Positions 17,773-27,131 are shown, counted from the first letter of the stretch. The stretch: 64,000 bases of DNA from a marine actinobacterium MedAcidi-G3 (GCA_000817105.1 JUEP01000002.1:62001-126000), one strand, 5' to 3'. Numbers and translations are program-made. The notes: generated by a model not told the origin, from the letters alone.

Positions 17773-18306
17773 CTAATAGTGAATCACGGCAGCAACGTGA
17801 CGTACACCAAGTTGTTTGCGGCCGCCCAAGAAATCTAACTCGATGAGCACTGTCGCTCCTACTACTTCAGCTCCTGTCGCGTCTACTAGACGTTCTGCTG
17901 CTGACAGCGTTCCTCCAGTAGCAAGCACATCATCAACCAGCAGAATCTGGTCCCCTGGGCCTATTGCGTCAGCCTGTATCTCTAGGGTGTCGGTTCCGTA
18001 CTCGAGATTGTAGGTTTCCGAAACTACCTCTCCGGGCAATTTTCCTTGCTTTCGTATTGGGGAAAATCCACGGTCTAAATCTTGAGCAATTATAGAACCG
18101 AACAAAAACCCTCTCGATTCAATTCCTATTACATGCGTAATCGGCAATGTGCTGAATTCGGAGGTCATTGCTGCTGCCGCCGCCTTCAAAGCTCCAGGTT
18201 GTGCCAGTAAGGGATTTATGTCTCGGAAGATTATTCCGGCTTTTGGAAAGTTCGGCACGTCATGGACAAAACTTTTTAGCGAGTCAGAGTCGAACTGTTT
18301 TTCCAT
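17773..18306 (-). CDS. apt: Adenine phosphoribosyltransferase
   Basis: Purine salvage: adenine plus PRPP gives AMP. The 177-residue protein carries the PRPP loop ILLVDDVLATGGTL and the N-terminal VPNFPKAGIIFRDINPLL that is typical of Apt. GIESRGFLFG matches the family's flexible-loop neighbourhood. Located between secF (21 bases upstream) and rel (33 bases downstream), the usual actinobacterial place. The C-terminus is complete. Very secure. Confidence 0.96.
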   Translation of the reverse strand: MEKQFDSDSLKSFVHDVPNFPKAGIIFRDINPLLAQPGALKAAAAAMTSEFSTLPITHVIGIESRGFLFGSIIAQDLDRGFSPIRKQGKLPGEVVSETYNLEYGTDTLEIQADAIGPGDQILLVDDVLATGGTLSAAERLVDATGAEVVGATVLIELDFLGGRKQLGVRHVAAVIHY

Positions 18307-18327
18307 CTATCAAATGTTCTCGCTTCT

Positions 18328-19383
18328 TCAACGCTTTCGCCCTTTCTTACGAGGTCTAGGCGGAGAACTTCTGTCATAGCGATCGGCCGCTAGGGCTGTA
18401 GCCGCATTCTCTATGGAATTTGATTCGCTAAGGACTTCGGCACTTCGGTCTTGTTCAGTCCAGTGAGGTTCACGACGCTTGAGGTAGGAAACAAGGGGCA
18501 TCGCAACAAAGATGGAACTGTAGGAGCCGACCAAAAGACCGATTAGCAAAGCGATAGCAAACTCTTGCAAGCTGGTCGCTCCCATCACCAGAGAGCCGAC
18601 GACAAGGAGCGAGGCCACTGGCAACACTGAAGTGATCGTGGTGTTCACGGACCGCATGATCACTTGGTTTAATGAGACATTGGCAAGGTCTGAATATGTC
18701 ATTCGTGTTTTGAGCGAAAGTGATTTTTCGTTGTCTTTCACTCGGTCAAAAACAACAATTGTGTCGTAGAGCGAATAGCCCATGATCGTCAAGAATGCTA
18801 CGACGGTTGCTGGACTGATCTCGAACTGGAAAAGCGCGTAGATGCCGACGGTGAAAGCAATATCGTGGGCCACAGCGACAAGCGCGCCCAGGGCCATCTT
18901 CCACTCGAATCTCAGCGTTAGGTACAAAGCGATCAAAATAAAGAACACCACTAGGGCTCGCCGCGCTTTACCGGCCACTTCGTCTCCGAACGACGGGCTG
19001 ACGGTTCGGGCACTTACTAATTCCGGGTCAACCTTGGCTGCCAGTGCTAGCTCGGACCCGACTGATTCTGCTGTTTCTCCACTTGGCAACTCGCCTCGAA
19101 CCCGGAAAATATCGCCGCCGCCGGTAATCTTCTGGACTCGGGCGTCGCTCATACCAATATCAGCCACAGACTCTCGTATGTCTTCGGTCGTTACGTCTTG
19201 GGATGCGGGGGCTTCCCAAACTCCGCCTCCTTCGAACTCGATGCCTAGATTGAGCCCCTGGACGAACAGGGAAAGCACACAGATCAGGACGGCAACAGTT
19301 GATCCGACAAGCACTCGTTTCGAAACTCCTAGGAAGTCCCAGCTGGTGTCGCCGCGATATAAGCGTCTGATAGAAAAACTCAT
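18328..19383 (-). CDS. secF: Protein translocase subunit SecF
   Basis: Inner-membrane RND-type subunit that, with SecD, uses the proton motive force to complete protein export. Six transmembrane helices with a periplasmic loop after helix 1 (residues ~40-130) are visible, and the family signature MGYSLYDTIVVFDRVKDN lies in the helix 4 region. The C-terminus is a charged cytoplasmic tail ending in RPRKKGRKR. The start overlaps the secD stop by four bases. Length 351. Very secure. Confidence 0.96.
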   Translation of the reverse strand: MSFSIRRLYRGDTSWDFLGVSKRVLVGSTVAVLICVLSLFVQGLNLGIEFEGGGVWEAPASQDVTTEDIRESVADIGMSDARVQKITGGGDIFRVRGELPSGETAESVGSELALAAKVDPELVSARTVSPSFGDEVAGKARRALVVFFILIALYLTLRFEWKMALGALVAVAHDIAFTVGIYALFQFEISPATVVAFLTIMGYSLYDTIVVFDRVKDNEKSLSLKTRMTYSDLANVSLNQVIMRSVNTTITSVLPVASLLVVGSLVMGATSLQEFAIALLIGLLVGSYSSIFVAMPLVSYLKRREPHWTEQDRSAEVLSESNSIENAATALAADRYDRSSPPRPRKKGRKR

Positions 19384-20813
19384 ACCGATGCCTTCTCCGC
19401 AAACGTGGTAAGCCCAAGCCTCTTGGGTCGTTCATTGACCAATCGTCTCGCCACTAGGACCACTAGAGGTCGCATGAAGAAGAACGAGACTGCTAGGTCG
19501 ATAAGGGTAGTAATCCCTAGGTAGAGGGCAAAGCCCCTAACGGTTCCAGTCGTCAATTGATACAAGACGCCTGCGCCAATAAGCGACGCAAGATCGGCCC
19601 AGATGATGGTAGAGAACGCTGCACGAAAGCTTCCATCTGCTGCTGACTTGACAGCACGACCGCGTCTGACTTCTTCTTTAATTCTTTCGTAGTAAACGAT
19701 GTTGGAGTCGACTTGTACACCGATTGAAACAACGATGCCTGTAGCCCCGGCGAGTGTTAGCGCCAATCCTTGACTTTCGCCCAACCAAGCAATGATTGAC
19801 CATAGGGTCGCCCCGCTAACCGCCAAGCTGCTCACCGCCACTAAGCCAAGCAAACGGTAGTAGAGCAACATGTATAGACCCACTAGGGCAAGTCCAACTA
19901 GGCCAGCAATAACTCCGGCGCGTAGTGTCCCCTCACCTAGGGTCGCAGACACCGTGCGTACGTCGTCTCTTTCGAATTCGACGGGCAGGGCACCAAACCT
20001 AAGAACTAGCGCAAGGTTCTTCGCCTCTTCCTCGTCAAATGTGCCTGATATGACTGCCTGCCCATCAAATTCTGTGGCGTTGATCGTTGGTGCGGACTCA
20101 ACAACGCCATCCAAAACAATCGCTACCTGTTTTTGATAATTAGCTGCAGCCATTTGATCAAAAAGAAGTGATCCTTCTTCGTTAAACGATACGTTGACGA
20201 TCCATTCTCCTTGAAAAGTAGCCGCCGCTTCATCGATGACTTCTCCGGTGAGAGCCGCCGGTGAGAGCACGAACCCCGTTTGTCCTTCAGATCCCAACAG
20301 GACAACCGATTCCGATGCCTCATCTTTATCGGGTGGTGTCAAGACATCAGAGAGAGTCACTGGCGGCTCTGATTGGCTTAACTCGTCAGGATTTGCTGAA
20401 TCGCTATTCTCCACACTGCCTTGCACAAGTTGTTGGACAGCTGCAAGTTGGTTGGGGTCACCAGCGTCGAAAATAGTCACCACTGGCCTAAACGTAAGCT
20501 CGGCCGTTTGGCCAATAAGATCTACAGCCCTTTGTTTATCTTTGACGCCTGGCAACTGAATAATTACTTGGTTTCCCTGACGAGTGATATCGGGCTCCGC
20601 CACGCCTATCGCGTCTACTCGATTTCGGATAATTTCAATCGCACGTTCAAATTGTTCGTCCGAGACTTCGTCAGCTGGACGCAGAACGACTTCGACTCCC
20701 CCTTGAAGTTGAACACCCAGCACAGGTGACCAACCCGCCGAGAGCACGCCCGCTAACGACGCCCCCGCGACCAGCAGAACCATGATGAGAGAGACAATAT
20801 GAGAACGGCGCAC
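19380..20813 (-). CDS. secD: Protein translocase subunit SecD
   Basis: RND-type partner of SecF. Starts with a GTG at 20813; one N-terminal transmembrane helix is followed by a large periplasmic domain (residues ~35-290) and five further helices. Family motifs include GVQLQGGVEVVL in the first loop, FNEEGSLLFDQMAAAN, and VGVQVDSNIVYYERIKEE in the membrane domain, the position of a conserved Asp needed for proton coupling. An Asp/Ser-rich insert near residues 130-165 is probably a disordered loop. 477 residues. It follows yajC by 32 bases and is coupled to secF. Very secure. Confidence 0.96.
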   Translation of the reverse strand: MRRSHIVSLIMVLLVAGASLAGVLSAGWSPVLGVQLQGGVEVVLRPADEVSDEQFERAIEIIRNRVDAIGVAEPDITRQGNQVIIQLPGVKDKQRAVDLIGQTAELTFRPVVTIFDAGDPNQLAAVQQLVQGSVENSDSANPDELSQSEPPVTLSDVLTPPDKDEASESVVLLGSEGQTGFVLSPAALTGEVIDEAAATFQGEWIVNVSFNEEGSLLFDQMAAANYQKQVAIVLDGVVESAPTINATEFDGQAVISGTFDEEEAKNLALVLRFGALPVEFERDDVRTVSATLGEGTLRAGVIAGLVGLALVGLYMLLYYRLLGLVAVSSLAVSGATLWSIIAWLGESQGLALTLAGATGIVVSIGVQVDSNIVYYERIKEEVRRGRAVKSAADGSFRAAFSTIIWADLASLIGAGVLYQLTTGTVRGFALYLGITTLIDLAVSFFFMRPLVVLVARRLVNERPKRLGLTTFAEKASV

Positions 20814-20845
20814 TTATCTAATCCAATTCAACCAAGAATTGAGGT

Positions 20846-21160
20846 TCAGTCTTCGCTGTCAGCGTCGTCGGAACCGCTATCTGCTGCTTCTACTTCTTCT
20901 ACGTCTTCTGATTTGGTAATGATTTCTCCGATTGACCGTCGCTGCACCCTTAGCTCTACGTCAGTGTCGACTTCCAACGAAACGATGTTCTCGTCTTCTT
21001 CCGCCACTATCGTTCCGATTACTCCGCCAACAGTAGCTACCTCATCTCCTATGTCGGCGGCTCGAACCATCGCTTCGCGTTCTTTCATTCGTTTCTGCTG
21101 AGGCCGAAGGATCAAGAAATACATGCCAGCAAAGACAATGATCGGCAGTAGTAGCGCCAT
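20846..21160 (-). CDS. yajC: Preprotein translocase subunit YajC
   Basis: Small single-pass accessory protein of the SecDF complex. One N-terminal helix (LLLPIIVFAGMYFLILRPQQKR) is followed by the YajC beta domain with GDEVATVGGVIGTI and RRSIGEII. The C-terminal 20 residues are almost all Asp, Glu, Ser and Ala, a common acidic tail. The yajC-secD-secF order is universal enough to make the call very secure. A perfect seven-base-pair hairpin lies in the gap upstream of it. Confidence 0.95.
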   Translation of the reverse strand: MALLLPIIVFAGMYFLILRPQQKRMKEREAMVRAADIGDEVATVGGVIGTIVAEEDENIVSLEVDTDVELRVQRRSIGEIITKSEDVEEVEAADSGSDDADSED

Positions 21161-21194
21161 GGTTAACGACTCCGGACTCGAAAATTAGAACAAC

Positions 21195-21214
21195 GAGCAG
21201 TCAGCGTACTGCTC
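21195..21214 (-). terminator. Hairpin between tgt and yajC, possible weak terminator
   Basis: On the minus strand GAGCAGT and ACTGCTC form a perfect seven-base-pair stem around a six-base loop, followed by GTTGTTCTAATTTTC, which is moderately U-rich. It lies in the 105-base gap downstream of tgt and upstream of yajC, so it could partly end tgt transcripts or process the RNA. The U-tract is interrupted, so a strong intrinsic terminator is not supported. Confidence 0.45.
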
Positions 21215-21265
21215 TCCTACCCCGTCTCCATGGATCTTTGGCTGTTCAGCGAAAAGTTTGGTGAT

Positions 21266-22360
21266 CTATCGCCAAGTTTCGAGTATCTCTATACGGAAGG
21301 ACTCATAGCTGCCGTCTTCTATTGCAAGCCTCGCCTTTTTAACTAGGTCCGTGAGAAACCAAAGATTGTGCATGGTCGCTATTCGCGCGGCTGTAGGTTC
21401 TTTAACTTGGATTAGGTGCCTCAAATAGGCGCGACTGAAGCTGTTCGACATAGGGTTCAACATGTCTAGAGGTTCATCGTCACGAGCGTGTTTTGCGTTA
21501 CGCAAATTCAGCTTTCCGCCCGATGTCAAGACCGTTCCATGTCGGGCAAGCCTCGTTGGTAAAACACAGTCGAACATATCTACCCCTACTGCGATGGCGT
21601 CAACTATTCGCGCAGGGTCACCGACCCCCATCAGGTATCGAGGTCTATCTTCTGGGAGTTCTGCCGTCGTTGCACTCAAGGCCGGCATCATCTCGTCATG
21701 GCTTTCGCCTACTGAAAGCCCTCCGATCCCATAGCCAGGCAGATCCAATGACGCCAAATGTTTGGCACTTTTAGTCCGAAGCGTCGGGTCGATACCTCCC
21801 TGGACGATTCCAAAAAGTGATTGGTCAGATCTATGGTGAGCGGCTTTGGCTCGTGCAGCCCATTCATGGGTTCGTTCCATCGCTTTGATAACCACATCTT
21901 GTGATGCAGGCAGAGCCGGGCATACATCGAGAGCCATTTGGATATCAGCGCCTATTTGCTGCTGCGTGGCTACTGCATCTTCAGGGGTGAAACGCAACTT
22001 AGAACCATCGTAAATTGAAGTGAACGTGACGCCGTCATCATCAATTTTCACATTTTCATTTAAGGACATGACTTGAAAGCCCCCAGAATCCGTAAGCATG
22101 TGACCGTCCCAGGACACGAAGGAATGAAGCCCTCCTAATTCCTCAATGACTTCGGCTCCTGGCCTGAGCATCAGGTGGTAGGTATTTCCCAGTACGACTT
22201 CCAGTTCGAGCTGTTCATAGTCGCGCTGATCTAGGTGGATTACTGCTCCTCGCGTGCCAACCGGCATGAAGACTGGCGTTTCAATCGAACCCCGCGAAGT
22301 GTGAATTCGACCTCGGCGAGCTTTGTTATCTGATGCTAGGAGTTCGAAGGATAAAGACAC
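21266..22360 (-). CDS. tgt: tRNA-guanine transglycosylase, lacking the zinc cysteines
   Basis: Exchanges guanine-34 of GUN-anticodon tRNAs for preQ1 on the way to queuosine. The TIM-barrel motifs are intact: GNTYHLMLRPG, LTDSGGFQVMSL with the base Asp91, GIVQGGI, GLSVGE and FDCVLPTR with the nucleophile Asp264. The usual C-terminal C-x-C-x2-C zinc cluster, which with one His holds a structural zinc, is absent: after LD the sequence reads MLNPMSNSFSRAY (residues 300-312), two residues shorter and without cysteine. The fourth ligand His331 (TMHNLWF) remains. Reading other frames does not restore cysteines, so a frameshift is unlikely. queA is 27 bases upstream. Family secure; activity without zinc is open. 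Confidence 0.93.
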   Translation of the reverse strand: MSLSFELLASDNKARRGRIHTSRGSIETPVFMPVGTRGAVIHLDQRDYEQLELEVVLGNTYHLMLRPGAEVIEELGGLHSFVSWDGHMLTDSGGFQVMSLNENVKIDDDGVTFTSIYDGSKLRFTPEDAVATQQQIGADIQMALDVCPALPASQDVVIKAMERTHEWAARAKAAHHRSDQSLFGIVQGGIDPTLRTKSAKHLASLDLPGYGIGGLSVGESHDEMMPALSATTAELPEDRPRYLMGVGDPARIVDAIAVGVDMFDCVLPTRLARHGTVLTSGGKLNLRNAKHARDDEPLDMLNPMSNSFSRAYLRHLIQVKEPTAARIATMHNLWFLTDLVKKARLAIEDGSYESFRIEILETWR

Positions 22361-22387
22361 AGTTGGTACAGCATGGCAGAGGGGCGC

Positions 22388-23407
22388 TCAACTAGGAGTC
22401 TTGTCCATAAACATTGCATCGCCGAAGGAAAGAAATCTGTAGTTGTTTTCTAAGGCTTCCCGATACAAATTTTTCCAACGTTGTCCAATAAACGCATCGA
22501 TCATCATCAGTAGCGTCGACTTAGGCATATGGAAGTTAGTCATAAGGGCGTCAACAATCTCAAACCTAGCTCCACGTCGCAAGAAGAGATCCGTGCGGCC
22601 TGAAAGAGCCCCACGAGCTGCCGATTCGAGAGCTCGAACCGTAGTTGTGCCAATCGCCACCACTCGCTGAGCTGCTTGGCATGCCTCCCAAGTGCTTTCG
22701 TCTACCTTGTAGCTCTCGCTATGCATTACGTGATTGGCCGGGTCATCCACGGTCACGGGTCGGAACGTGTCAATACCTACGACTAAATCTATTTTTTTGA
22801 TTTGCGCTCCCTTGTCTCTGATTTCTTGAAGCACTCCTTCAGTCAAGTGGAGGCCTGCAGTAGGCGCTGCAACTGACCCCGGCGTTCGCGCGTAAACAGT
22901 CTGATAGCGGTCAGGAGAGTGCCCTTTGGAGGTTATGTATGGCGGGAGTGGTTGTTCGCCGGCTCTAGAAAGTTTCTGAGCCTCACTTGGGTTTGAAATT
23001 AATTCACCTCTGTGGCGGACGACTACTTCTCTTTGACCATCTTCACTAATTTCATCACCGACCAATACTTGAAGGTCAGTATCTCTTTCACTTCGCAGTT
23101 CTGTTCCACTTTTCACGCGACGACCTGGTTTCACTAAGGCGGACCAGCCGTCTTCCGCAGGTTCCAACAAAAGAACCTCTACAGCACCACCAGTCACCTT
23201 TCGTAAATGAAGCCGGGCAGGGATAACACTGGTCTCATTGACCACGACTACATCGCCCTCGGCTATCAGTCCGGGCAAGTTGGCTACTGTCAAATGTTGG
23301 ACGGGCTGCCCAATTCCACAATCGACAAGCAACTTGGCGCTGTCGCGCGGTTCGGCAGGACTTTGGGCTATAGCCCCCTCAGGCAGTCCGTAGTCGAATT
23401 CCCTCAT
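22388..23407 (-). CDS. queA: S-adenosylmethionine:tRNA ribosyltransferase-isomerase QueA
   Basis: Transfers and isomerises the ribosyl group of SAM onto preQ1-tRNA, giving epoxyqueuosine. Characteristic segments are FDYGLPEGAIAQSPAEPRD at the start, TPGSVAAPTAGLHLT in the middle, GIDTFRPVTVDD, and the C-terminal NFHMPKSTLLMMIDAFIG. Length 339 is normal. It is directly upstream of tgt. The last queuosine step (QueG or QueH) is not in the window. Very secure. Confidence 0.96.
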   Translation of the reverse strand: MREFDYGLPEGAIAQSPAEPRDSAKLLVDCGIGQPVQHLTVANLPGLIAEGDVVVVNETSVIPARLHLRKVTGGAVEVLLLEPAEDGWSALVKPGRRVKSGTELRSERDTDLQVLVGDEISEDGQREVVVRHRGELISNPSEAQKLSRAGEQPLPPYITSKGHSPDRYQTVYARTPGSVAAPTAGLHLTEGVLQEIRDKGAQIKKIDLVVGIDTFRPVTVDDPANHVMHSESYKVDESTWEACQAAQRVVAIGTTTVRALESAARGALSGRTDLFLRRGARFEIVDALMTNFHMPKSTLLMMIDAFIGQRWKNLYREALENNYRFLSFGDAMFMDKTPS

Positions 23408-23441
23408 GTTTTGGGACCGCTGTTGTCTACTCAGATCGTCG

Positions 23442-24071
23442 CTAATTTAAGTTCTCCAAATTTGCTAGTTGCAACAGGGTCTCTCTTGTCCACCCGCAAT
23501 CTACTCCGTCTGCTCTCATCAATCGATCTAGATGCTGGTCTAGTTGACCGGGGGCTGCTTCCAGAAATCCGTTCAGAATTACAGACAAGTAGCTTTCTCC
23601 TGGCGCATGGGCCTCTACGGGTTTGGGACTAGTAAAGGTCATTACCGGTTGGCCAAGATATTCGCCTAGGTACACAATTCTCGAGTACCAGGTGTCTCCA
23701 ATAATCAGCTCTCCTGAATCTTTCAATCCTGCTATGTCAACATCTACCTCACCAGGCTGGAGGCCATTCTCCTGAGCCGCTATGTCCATAAATTGTTGAT
23801 CGGTAACGTCCCAGCAACGGATACATGCTCTTTGGCTAAAGTCAGGGTCAAGAAACGCGACACCCCCACCCCATCGTTCCGACTTGTAGCCAAATGAAAG
23901 GCTCCATGGACCGTGCACTAGCGGAGATTTTGGTCCAGGACCTTGTGTGTCTCGGGCTCCAACATGTGGCGGATGTTGGGGGGCGTAACTCCCCCCTTCT
24001 ATGTACCGAAGAAAACGCTCTTCCAGCACATTCGAGCCGTATGCGCCGTACCAAACTCGCTCGTAATTCAT
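23442..24071 (-). CDS. YGSN-motif protein, gamma-glutamylcyclotransferase-like fold
   Basis: The N-terminus WYGAYGSNVLEERFLRYIEGG carries the YGSN loop that binds the gamma-glutamyl or pyroglutamyl moiety in gamma-glutamylcyclotransferase-like proteins. The rest, including GGGVAFLDPD and the TWYSRIVYLGEYLGQPV strand, fits a beta-barrel of this fold, but the 209-residue length and the PPHVGARDTQGPGPKSPL insert differ from classical GGCT or ChaC. The substrate is therefore unknown. It lies between ruvB (10 bases downstream) and queA (34 bases) on the same strand, and seems to be an inserted gene in the otherwise classical ruv-queA-tgt order. Fold assignment moderate. Confidence 0.68.
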   Translation of the reverse strand: MNYERVWYGAYGSNVLEERFLRYIEGGSYAPQHPPHVGARDTQGPGPKSPLVHGPWSLSFGYKSERWGGGVAFLDPDFSQRACIRCWDVTDQQFMDIAAQENGLQPGEVDVDIAGLKDSGELIIGDTWYSRIVYLGEYLGQPVMTFTSPKPVEAHAPGESYLSVILNGFLEAAPGQLDQHLDRLMRADGVDCGWTRETLLQLANLENLN

Positions 24072-24081
24072 CTAACGGCTC

Positions 24082-25167
24082 TTACTTTTCGTCGAATAGA
24101 GATTGGTCTTCGCTGATTTTTTTTGGTGGCGATATCTGGAGATGATCAAAGGCTGCTGCAGTGACTACGCGTCCGCGCGGAGTTCGTTGAAGCAACCCTT
24201 GTTGAATTAAAAAGGGTTCATAGACATCTTCGAGAGTCTCCGGTTGTTCACCAACGCTTATCGACAAAGTCGACAAGCCTACGGGTCCTCCAACATGAGT
24301 AACTGCTATCGATTCCAGAATGGATCGATCGACCTTATCTAAACCGAGTTCGTCTACCCCAAACAGTGCTAAGCCGTCGCGTGCGACCGCAACATCGATA
24401 GCTCCATTTACTCGAACTTCAGCAAAGTCTCGGACTCTCCGAAGTAAGCGGTTTGCTATCCGGGGTGTTCCCCGGCTTCTACTTGCAATTTCAGCCGCGC
24501 CCTCTGAATCAACTTTCACCGAGAGGATTCCAGCTGCCCGTTCAACTATTGATTGCAATTCCAGCGGATCGTAGTAGTCGAGTCTTTCGACAAGCCCAAA
24601 CCGGTCGCGGAGTGGTCCGGCAATAAGTCCGGTTCGGGTAGTTGCTCCCACCAAAGTAAATGGAGGCAAATCAAAGCGAATCGACCGGGCTGCAGGACCC
24701 TTTCCTAAAATAACGTCTATTTGAAAGTCTTCCATGGCCGGGTAAAGGACTTCTTCAACCTGCTTTGGGAGACGGTGGATTTCGTCAATAAATAAGACAT
24801 CGCGATCTGCAAGGTTGGTGAGAATTGCTGCTAGATCCCCTGCTCGTTCAATGGCTGGACCCGAGGTGACATGTATGGTCACGCCAAGCTCTGATGCCAC
24901 AATCCCTGCCAGAGTAGTTTTCCCTAAGCCCGGCGGACCAGCGAAGAGCAGGTGGTCCGGGGTTTGTTCTCGCGCTCGCGCCGCATCTAGCAACACTCCC
25001 AAATGTTCTTTCAGTTCTGTTTGGCCAACAAATTCGTCTAATCGGCGGGGACGCAAACCCGCCTCGTCCCTTTCTTCATCGGCCACGTCAGCACTCAATA
25101 GTTCATCGCGATTTCGGTTGTCGCCTCGACGAAAACCTTCCTCTCGACCCCACTCGTTTTCGTTCAT
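24082..25167 (-). CDS. ruvB: Holliday junction branch migration ATPase RuvB
   Basis: AAA+ motor of the RuvAB complex that drives branch migration of Holliday junctions. Walker A is GPPGLGKTT, Walker B is LFIDEIHRL, and sensor 1 is LVGATTRTG; the C-terminal winged helix ends with [12 protein letters not shown]. Length 361 includes a charged N-terminal extension (about 35 residues, with [11 protein letters not shown]). Start overlaps the ruvA stop by one base. Very secure. Confidence 0.97.
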   Translation of the reverse strand: MNENEWGREEGFRRGDNRNRDELLSADVADEERDEAGLRPRRLDEFVGQTELKEHLGVLLDAARAREQTPDHLLFAGPPGLGKTTLAGIVASELGVTIHVTSGPAIERAGDLAAILTNLADRDVLFIDEIHRLPKQVEEVLYPAMEDFQIDVILGKGPAARSIRFDLPPFTLVGATTRTGLIAGPLRDRFGLVERLDYYDPLELQSIVERAAGILSVKVDSEGAAEIASRSRGTPRIANRLLRRVRDFAEVRVNGAIDVAVARDGLALFGVDELGLDKVDRSILESIAVTHVGGPVGLSTLSISVGEQPETLEDVYEPFLIQQGLLQRTPRGRVVTAAAFDHLQISPPKKISEDQSLFDEK

Positions 25168-25760
25168 CAGCGACTCATCCGCTGGAGGGCCTCACGCAAC
25201 ATCGTTGAAGTGTCTTCAGCTTCAAGGCCGTCAACCGCACGACGTATTTCGTCCGACCCAAAGCCCATTTGGCTCAGTGCTTCGCGGACATCACTGAGTG
25301 CCGATGGCGTCGCTGCTACTGAGCTAGCGCTAAATTCGCTGGCTTCACCTTCAACAAGCTCCAACCGGTTTTTGAGTTCTAGCACCATTCTTTGAGCAGT
25401 TTTTTTGCCAACGCCAGGGACGAGACAAAGCGCATCCACATCGTCAGTTGCTACCGCGTAGCGAAGCTCATCGGGTGGCAAGGTGGCTAAGACTGCCATC
25501 CCTAATGCTGGGCCAACGCCATGAGCACCAATTACGGATTCAAAGCATTTGCGTTCAGCGAGCGTCGCAAAACCATACAGTTGCTGGCTGTCTTCGCGTA
25601 TTTGGTGATGAATATGCACGAATGCTTCGCTTCCAACATCGGGAAGGTCAACCAGCGTTCGAGGATTAACAAAAACCCGGTACCCGACTCCGCTGACTTC
25701 AATAACAATCTCTCCTTCAGGTTCTCTATCAATAAGCATGCCCCGCAGTGAACCGATCAT
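25167..25760 (-). CDS. ruvA: Holliday junction DNA-binding protein RuvA
   Basis: Tetrameric junction-binding partner of RuvB. OB-fold domain I (MIGSLRGML through [17 protein letters not shown]), helix-hairpin-helix domain II ([12 protein letters not shown] and [18 protein letters not shown]) and the C-terminal RuvB-contact domain III ([16 protein letters not shown]) are all present. Length 197. The ATG overlaps the ruvC stop in ATGA, and the stop touches ruvB. Very secure. Confidence 0.97.
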   Translation of the reverse strand: MIGSLRGMLIDREPEGEIVIEVSGVGYRVFVNPRTLVDLPDVGSEAFVHIHHQIREDSQQLYGFATLAERKCFESVIGAHGVGPALGMAVLATLPPDELRYAVATDDVDALCLVPGVGKKTAQRMVLELKNRLELVEGEASEFSASSVAATPSALSDVREALSQMGFGSDEIRRAVDGLEAEDTSTMLREALQRMSR

Positions 25761-26281
25761 GAAAGTTTCAAAGTCTTAGTGAGTTCGCGACTCGATGCAT
25801 GAGCTAGATGACATAGGGCCACAGCCGCTGCGTCGGCGGCGTCCGGTGGTGATGGTATTTCCGGCAGGCCCAACAACGATTGGACCATGCGTTGCATTTG
25901 CTCTTTATTAGCACTGCCCCAGCCGGCAACAGCTTCCTTTACTTGGTTGGGGGTGTAGTCGACGACTTCAGCGCCTGCCGAGTGACCGATAGCCATTGCA
26001 AGACCGCTTACCTGTGCGACTCCCATGGCCGTTTTCGCGTTCACTTGAAAAAACACGCGCTCTATTGCGACCACATCAGGCGTATGTTCCTCAACGAGTT
26101 TGACGAATTCTTGTTGGATCCATGCAAGTCGTTCTGCCGTAGGAGCCTTGGCAGGCGTTCTTATAACGCCGATCGCTACAGCCTCAGCCTTACGACCGGA
26201 CTTTTCTACAACGCCATATCCACATCTCGATAGGCCGGGGTCAATACCCAAAACGAACACAGGTTCGATTGTACATGACAT
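25757..26281 (-). CDS. ruvC: Holliday junction resolvase RuvC
   Basis: Dimeric RNase H-fold endonuclease resolving junctions handed over by RuvAB. The catalytic acids are visible: Asp in GIDPGLSRCGYG, Glu in VAIERVFF, and the C-terminal pair in SPPDAADAAAVALCH. Length 174 is normal, with a nine-residue N-terminal extension before the first strand (start ATG at 26281; a later start is possible). yebC lies 15 bases upstream. Very secure. Confidence 0.96.
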   Translation of the reverse strand: MSCTIEPVFVLGIDPGLSRCGYGVVEKSGRKAEAVAIGVIRTPAKAPTAERLAWIQQEFVKLVEEHTPDVVAIERVFFQVNAKTAMGVAQVSGLAMAIGHSAGAEVVDYTPNQVKEAVAGWGSANKEQMQRMVQSLLGLPEIPSPPDAADAAAVALCHLAHASSRELTKTLKLS

Positions 26282-26296
26282 AAACCACGGTGCCGA

Positions 26297-27049
26297 TCAG
26301 CCTTTGGCTAGTTCTGCCAATACCTCATCGGAAACATCAAAGTTCGCGTAGACACCCTGCACATCGTCGTGATCGTCAAGTGCGTCCATCACTGCCAGGA
26401 CTTGAGCTGCCTCACCGCTAGATGAGAGTTCAACGACATTTTGGGGCAAGTAGGTCAGATCCGTTGAAGAGACTTCTATACCGGACCCTTCCAGTGCTTC
26501 GCGCACCGAATTTGTATCCGAAGGGTCTGTGGTTACTCTCCATACTTCACCTTCCGCTACAACGTCCTCAGCTCCAGCTTCGAGCGCCGCCATCATTACC
26601 TGGTCTTCCTCTGCTGTTGCGGGAACTAGCACGACGCCTTTGCGATCGAATTGCCACGCGACAGCCCCAGGTTCGGCGAGCGATCCCCCGGCCCGGGTAA
26701 ACACACTTCGGATTTCTGCTCCGGTTCTATTTCTGTTATCGGTCAACACATCTACAAACATGGCTACCCCATGAGGCGCATAACCTTCATAGGCAACCTG
26801 TTCGTAATTAACACCTTCGAGTTCACCGGTTCCGCGTTTTATAGCTCGTTCAATCGTGTCGAGCGGAACAGAATTGTCGCGAGCCTTTTGATACATGGTG
26901 CGCAAATTCGCGTTTGACTCGAGGTCACCGCCACCTTCACGGGCTGCGACCTCAACTTGGCGGATTAGCTTGGCGAAAAGTTTTCCGCGTGCTTTGTCTG
27001 CTGCACCTTTTTTATGTTTAATGGTCGCCCATTTGGAATGCCCGGACAC
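26297..27049 (-). CDS. yebC: YebC/PmpR family protein
   Basis: Conserved three-domain protein; members have been reported as DNA-binding regulators and more recently as factors easing translation of proline stretches. The N-terminus MSGHSKWATIKHKKGAADKAR is diagnostic, and GGSLAEPGAVAWQF and YVPxNxV-type (LTYLPQNVVELS) segments follow. It begins with a GTG at 27049 that has a perfect GGAGG seven bases upstream. Length 250. The place just before ruvC is widely conserved. Family secure; exact role not. Confidence 0.95.
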   Translation of the reverse strand: MSGHSKWATIKHKKGAADKARGKLFAKLIRQVEVAAREGGGDLESNANLRTMYQKARDNSVPLDTIERAIKRGTGELEGVNYEQVAYEGYAPHGVAMFVDVLTDNRNRTGAEIRSVFTRAGGSLAEPGAVAWQFDRKGVVLVPATAEEDQVMMAALEAGAEDVVAEGEVWRVTTDPSDTNSVREALEGSGIEVSSTDLTYLPQNVVELSSSGEAAQVLAVMDALDDHDDVQGVYANFDVSDEVLAELAKG

Positions 27050-27131
27050 TTTGATACCTCCGAATCACATTCTGCCACTGTTAGCGACTGAATTGAACGT
27101 CGTTGAACAGTCAGTCACTACCGTGTGTTGG

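Noticed and set aside
21410-21480. Frameshift as the reason for lost Tgt cysteines
   Set aside because: The other two frames of this stretch give stops or unrelated residues and no C-x-C-x2-C; sequence on both sides continues in the same frame.
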